DNA from: Lachnospira rogosae
GTDB taxonomy: Bacteria; Bacillota; Clostridia; Lachnospirales; Lachnospiraceae
NCBI RefSeq assembly: GCF_040096455.1
Contig: NZ_JBBMER010000005.1
Coordinates: 62,001-126,000, forward strand
Reading direction: 5' to 3'
DNA length: 64,000 nucleotides
In this document: in pieces, positions 60,733-64,000 of the stretch
Position numbering within the stretch: the stretch's first letter is position 1
Layout: each line of letters opens with the position of its first letter
Notes under the pieces: generated by a model
What the model was told of the DNA's origin: nothing
The model's database searches: none
The model's input: only the letters and a program-made list of their open reading frames with translations
Position numbers and translations under genes: made by a program

Positions 60733-61374
60733 CTATTCACAATAAAATAACTGTTTCGTACTCTTAGGTTTATCAGGAATACTCATTTTTAATATTCCTC
60801 TTTCAACTAATGGCATAACATATTTTTATATAACATATGACACTGAATTTATACCTAAATAATGACAAATTTCATTTCTTGTTCTAGGTGTCTTACAGAA
60901 TATAATTAAATTTTTCTCTTCGCTGCTTTCAATCATTTTATTATATTCATTTTCTTTGTATTTATATAATTTAACTATAAAGCAGCCCCTTTCGTCCAAG
61001 AATTCTGGTTCAGGTAAATTATATTCACGCATTGCGCTTCTTATAGTAGGAATACATGAATATCTATTTTCTGTAATTTTCAACACCTCTAGTTCTGATG
61101 CAATTATTGGATTTCTCGTGTCTGGTTGTACTTTTCCCAATTGGTCTATTCTTATTCTTCCATATATTCCACCTGGATTTCTAATCTCTATTCTATTTTC
61201 AAACATAATAATCTGTATAGGCATGCCTTCTGTATGAATACTATAATCACGATGCACTAATGCATTAAGGATAGCTTCTCTAATAGCTATAATTGGATAA
61301 TCTGTACGGTCTTTACGTTTTCCTGTTTCAGAGTCAACTATTATATACAAGAAACTTAAATTATATTCATTAAT
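60733..61374 (-). pseudogene. Truncated AlbA/ATPase-type DNA-binding regulator
   Basis: The retained part is the divergent HATPase_c_4 region of AlbA_2-type regulators: YPIIAIREAILNALVHRDYSIHTEGMPIQI, FENRIEIRNPGGIYGRI, ENRYSCIPTIRSAMREYNLPEPEF, then a winged-helix ending TRNEICHYLGINSVSYVI. The N-terminal AlbA domain is missing and only a TTG could start the frame. An in-frame TAA at 60826-60828 interrupts it; the same frame then continues for 30 sensible residues (YVMPLVERGILKMSIPDKP...) to 60733, so the C-terminus is broken by a nonsense change. Confidence 0.75.
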
Positions 61375-61435
61375 TTAATATAATTTCATCTTTATAGCCA
61401 AGCTAACTAATCAAACAACTTAAATATTTCAGTTG

Positions 61436-61687
61436 TTAAGAATCCAGTATCATTCTCAAAGCAACTTTAGCTGTGATATTCATAAAGTGGGAATAATCAA
61501 CTTTTGCATAGGAACATGCGTGGTAAAAGGTATTGAGGGATTTTGTGGTAATCCCAGACGAAAAGTGCTGATATAAAAATCGAATGGAATGTACAGATTC
61601 CAATGTTAGTATTGATAAAACGAGTAAAAACAAAGTATCTGCTGTTGGAGCAGAAAAAGTTTCAAAATAAAATGTTTTAGAGCAAAC
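61436..61687 (-). mobile_element. N-terminal fragment of an IS4-like transposase
   Basis: The frame reads TFSAPTADTLFLLVLSILTLES, HSIRFLYQHF, SLNTFYHACSYAKVDYSHFMNITAKVALRMI and then stops, just before the first catalytic Asp expected in the family. The same residues occur in the plus-strand fragment at 63153-63536. The presumed element end upstream (TTTACAACTTTTTC, 61725-61738 on minus) is also shared with that copy. The remainder of the element is missing; the break abuts the ATPase relic. Confidence 0.7.
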
Positions 61688-61789
61688 TCATTATACATCA
61701 GAAAGCCCTGTACGATATTTTTTTATGAAAAAGTTGTAAAGTGGTGTAAAGATTAATGATCTTTGTATTGGCACCGAAAATATATTTAT

Positions 61790-61833
61790 TTCTCCGCGGC
61801 TTTTCTTCCAGGATGGGAGAGTGCCGCGGAGAA
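61790..61833. terminator. Strong GC-rich terminator
   Basis: TTCTCCGCGGC (61790-61800) pairs perfectly with GCCGCGGAGAA (61823-61833), followed on plus by TTTTTTG. It lies 50 bases past the stop of the permease gene, and its GC content is far above the surroundings. Confidence 0.7.
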
Positions 61834-61883
61834 TTTTTTGCGAAGAAAGAATTGTTATAGCTTTTGTAATTCCGGGAAAACCT

Positions 61884-63032
61884 TTATCTAAGAAAAAAAT
61901 ACAATATTAACATGAATATCATGAATATAATATTGGAGGCTGTGAATATTCCCAAATACTTTCCTCTCAGATTCCTGTTTTCTTTTGCAATATATTTGAA
62001 ACTTATCAGGCTTGCCATAGATGCAATCAGAGTGCCGAGACCTCCAATATTGGTTCCGACAATTAAAGCCCGGTAATTATCTGTAAAGCCGGATAAAAGA
62101 AGCGCAACGGGAACATTGCTCATAATCTGACTGGCAAGAACAGCAGTAAATGTTTCCCTTCCTGCCATGATTCTTTCCAGAAAACTGCTGAATTGCGGAA
62201 TCCTTCCAAGGTTGCCGATAAAAATAAATAATGCGATAAAGGTGGCAAGCAGGGAGTAATCCACCCTGCCTATATTTTCCCTGTTTCTTAGCAGCATATA
62301 TATAAGAACCAATACAAGAGGAATCTGATATGGAATGATACGTGCAACAGTGAGCAGGCAGATTGTAAATAAGATCAGGTAAGCGGCCAGGTATTCCATG
62401 TTAAGTTCTTTTCTGTCAGAGAATCCCAAAAGAGTTTTATCTTTTTCTAAACCGCATACGTGAGGTGCTTTGGCAGCGGCTACCTGTATCCATATCAGAA
62501 GAAGGATAAGTGCTGTGGCGGAATAGGGAAACATCAGGGTTATTAATTCTGCCGCGGACATCCCTGCTCTGGCATATAGATAAAGGTTCTGCGGATTTCC
62601 GATTGGTGTAAGCATGCTTCCGAGATTAGCAGCGATTGTCTGCATGGCTACTATTTTAAGAAACCAGTAATTGCCCAGTTCCTTTGGCATTTTATGCACA
62701 ATGATCAGTGCAAGAGGAACAAAAGTAATCAATGCCACATCATTGGTGATCACCATTGACAGGAAGAAACATAAGAGTACCAACAGCCTGATCACACCCA
62801 CAGTTCCCGATGTTCCCATCAGCAATTTTTTGGCAAGTATATCAAAAACACCAACAGCCTTCAAACCAGCTACAATTGCCATCAAACAGAAGAGAAGCCC
62901 GAGAGTCCTGAAATCGATATAAGTAAAATAAGCCTTATCCGGTCTGACCCAGAACATAGAAAGAAGCGCCAGGATCACTGCAATTGACAAAACAGTTTCT
63001 TTCCTGAAAAAAACATATAATTTTTGTAACAT
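61884..63032 (-). CDS. SLC13/ArsB-like anion permease
   Basis: A 382-residue membrane protein with ten or more helices. The signatures SMVITNDVALITFVPLALII and AANLGSMLTPIGNPQNLYLY, repeated in weaker form as SNVPVALLLSGF and GTNIGGLGTLIASMASLI, mark the ion-transporter superfamily (ArsB/NhaD/SLC13). Cargo might be arsenite, citrate or another anion. The ATG at 63032 with AGGAAAT is preferred over a frame opening 15 codons upstream. The DNA is visibly richer in G and C than the rest of the window and is flanked by inverted transposase fragments, so it was probably acquired. Confidence 0.85.
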   Translation of the reverse strand: MLQKLYVFFRKETVLSIAVILALLSMFWVRPDKAYFTYIDFRTLGLLFCLMAIVAGLKAVGVFDILAKKLLMGTSGTVGVIRLLVLLCFFLSMVITNDVALITFVPLALIIVHKMPKELGNYWFLKIVAMQTIAANLGSMLTPIGNPQNLYLYARAGMSAAELITLMFPYSATALILLLIWIQVAAAKAPHVCGLEKDKTLLGFSDRKELNMEYLAAYLILFTICLLTVARIIPYQIPLVLVLIYMLLRNRENIGRVDYSLLATFIALFIFIGNLGRIPQFSSFLERIMAGRETFTAVLASQIMSNVPVALLLSGFTDNYRALIVGTNIGGLGTLIASMASLISFKYIAKENRNLRGKYLGIFTASNIIFMIFMLILYFFLR

Positions 63033-63152
63033 AATATTTCCTTTCCGGTCTGATACGACTGCGTATAAGTATATCACAGAAACATCCAGAAAAAAAGAAT
63101 ATCATTTTGTATCGTGGATTGTGTTTGCGATTACTGCCTCATTCCTGTATAA

Positions 63153-63536
63153 CACCTCTTTACAACTTTTTCTGTTCCGACAGCAGATACCTTATTTCTG
63201 CTGATATTATCCATACTGACCTTAGAATCTGCACATTCCATCCGGTTTCTGTATCAGCATTTTTTATCCGAAATAACGGAGAAATCACTGAATGCATTTT
63301 ATTGTGCATGTTCCTATGCAAAGATTGATTATTCCAGATTTATGAATACCACTGTCAGGATTACTTTGAAGCTGATACCGGATTCATTGCAGACGCAGCC
63401 TGTATTTCTGTGCGTGGATGATACGATGGTATCTAAACTGGAACTGGCCTCCCTCTTTTTTACTCTATCGCTACTCGTAGTGCAGCTCAATTCCGCTTCG
63501 CTTCATTTCGCTCACAGCAGTCGCCGTATCAGATAA
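63153..63536 (+). mobile_element. N-terminal fragment of an IS4-like transposase, inverted relative to the copy at 61.4 kb
   Basis: Open frame: TFSVPTADTLFLLILSILTLES, HSIRFLYQHF, SLNAFYCACSYAKIDYSRFMNTTVRITLKLI, then FLCVDDTMVSK with the first catalytic Asp pair of an IS4-like DDE domain. After VSK the frame continues into unrelated low-complexity sequence to a stop at 63534-63536, so the element is cut there. Its 5' part carries a small deletion compared with the other copy, joining two ACTTTTTC repeats and probably removing the start codon. Confidence 0.7.
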
Positions 63537-63603
63537 CCAAGTCCCATATGTTTATGTGCAAGCACAACACATCTGTGCCTTGATTATCTGGCACCCCTCG
63601 TTG

Positions 63604-64000
63604 CTAACCTGAAAAGTACCCATGTGGATGTACTGTGTGTTCTTCTTTTGCATTGACTGCCGATAGAATCCCGTCCCGGTACATGAGTCCCCTCTGGATA
63701 CTGTAAAATCCAAATCTTCTGCGTATCTCATCCACCGCTGAATCCATCTTCATCTGCTTTTCACGCTTCTCCACACTTGAGAACAAATCAATCTGTTCCC
63801 AATAATTATCTGTTACTAGGTCTGCACCTCGGACACCAACACTGCGGATTGGCTTGCTCCAGTTATAGTTTTCCTTAAATATCTGATAAGCGTATGCAGC
63901 TATCTCTCCGGTGATATTAGTTACATGGTCAATCTTTTTCTGACGGGTAAAAGAGAATAACTCATTATCCCTGACACTTATCTCAACCACTCTGCACCGG
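63604..64000 (-). CDS. C-terminal part of a Y-family DNA polymerase (runs off window)
   Basis: About 131 residues are visible and the frame stays open to the window edge, so the start is outside. VVEISVRDNELFSFTRQKKIDHVTNITGEIAAYAYQIF, PIRSVGVRGADLV and MDSAVDEIRRRFGFYSIQRGLMYRD belong to the little-finger and tail region of UmuC/DinB-like polymerases common on lachnospiral mobile elements. It would act in translesion synthesis. Downstream, CAGATAACCAAG (63530-63541) and CTTGATTATCTG (63580-63591) form an imperfect stem that may terminate it. Confidence 0.8.
   Translation of the reverse strand, partial: RCRVVEISVRDNELFSFTRQKKIDHVTNITGEIAAYAYQIFKENYNWSKPIRSVGVRGADLVTDNYWEQIDLFSSVEKREKQMKMDSAVDEIRRRFGFYSIQRGLMYRDGILSAVNAKEEHTVHPHGYFSG

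Noticed and set aside
1..64000. tRNA, rRNA, CRISPR arrays and prophage structural genes
   Set aside because: I looked for cloverleaf tRNA patterns, regularly spaced repeats and phage modules and recognised none; short tRNA genes could still be missed by eye.

Overview
The window is low-GC, densely coded DNA from an anaerobic Firmicute. Gene families and style (MCPs, SARP/BTAD regulator, GH43/GH36 enzymes, MmcQ-MGMT fusion, DUF6033, DUF3737 and DUF5714 proteins, SipW-type genes) fit Lachnospiraceae. A motile, plant-glycan-using gut species of the Lachnospira/Eubacterium eligens kind is my inference, not something the sequence proves. No rRNA, tRNA or CRISPR array was recognised.

Layout. 1-2.1 kb: end of a glycan-degradation locus (GH95-like fragment, GH43). 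2.3-16.8 kb: housekeeping and conserved unknown genes: an MCP, asparaginase, GNAT, SseB and sirtuin genes, a MerR gene with a 19-bp-spacer promoter, a PadR-HAAS-DUF4097 operon behind a long nested palindrome, a DUF6033/coiled-coil pair, a flavin reductase, DUF3737 and a Lon-like AAA+ ATPase. 16.9-25.8 kb: a lone sugar-binding lipoprotein plus a dCache chemoreceptor, an O-antigen ligase-like protein, uracil permease and Upp, and an LCP ligase. 26-27.5 kb: a PilZ protein and a diguanylate cyclase.

27.8-36.8 kb is the most notable locus. Nine minus-strand genes encode five TasA/camelysin-like secreted proteins with SipW-type N-termini, a dedicated SipW-type signal peptidase, a large fibro-slime/SpaA surface protein, a TGD-type membrane-anchored protein and a SARP/BTAD regulator. 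The promoter of the first gene carries two identical heptamers exactly 11 bp apart just upstream of the -10, the architecture expected for a SARP operator. I infer a self-regulated extracellular fibre or matrix system.

36.9-48 kb: secreted nuclease, endonuclease IV, SDR, MetF, YitT, an aminotransferase, an MmcQ-MGMT fusion, an MFS transporter and a phospholipase C-like protein, with a structured 120-bp intergenic element at 39.42-39.54 kb. 48.1-48.8 kb: a broken Rpn-family gene. 49-58 kb: an alpha-galactoside operon (TetR, GT-B-like protein, GPH symporter, GH36, GalK, GalT) with translational overlaps.

58-64 kb is a decayed accessory region: relics of an HNH nuclease toxin and a hybrid-kinase receiver, an ars-type operon (ArsR, DUF5714, arsenate reductase-PAS fusion), a broken ATPase-type regulator, two inverted fragments of related transposases flanking an SLC13/ArsB-like permease, and the C-terminus of a Y-family polymerase that runs off the window.
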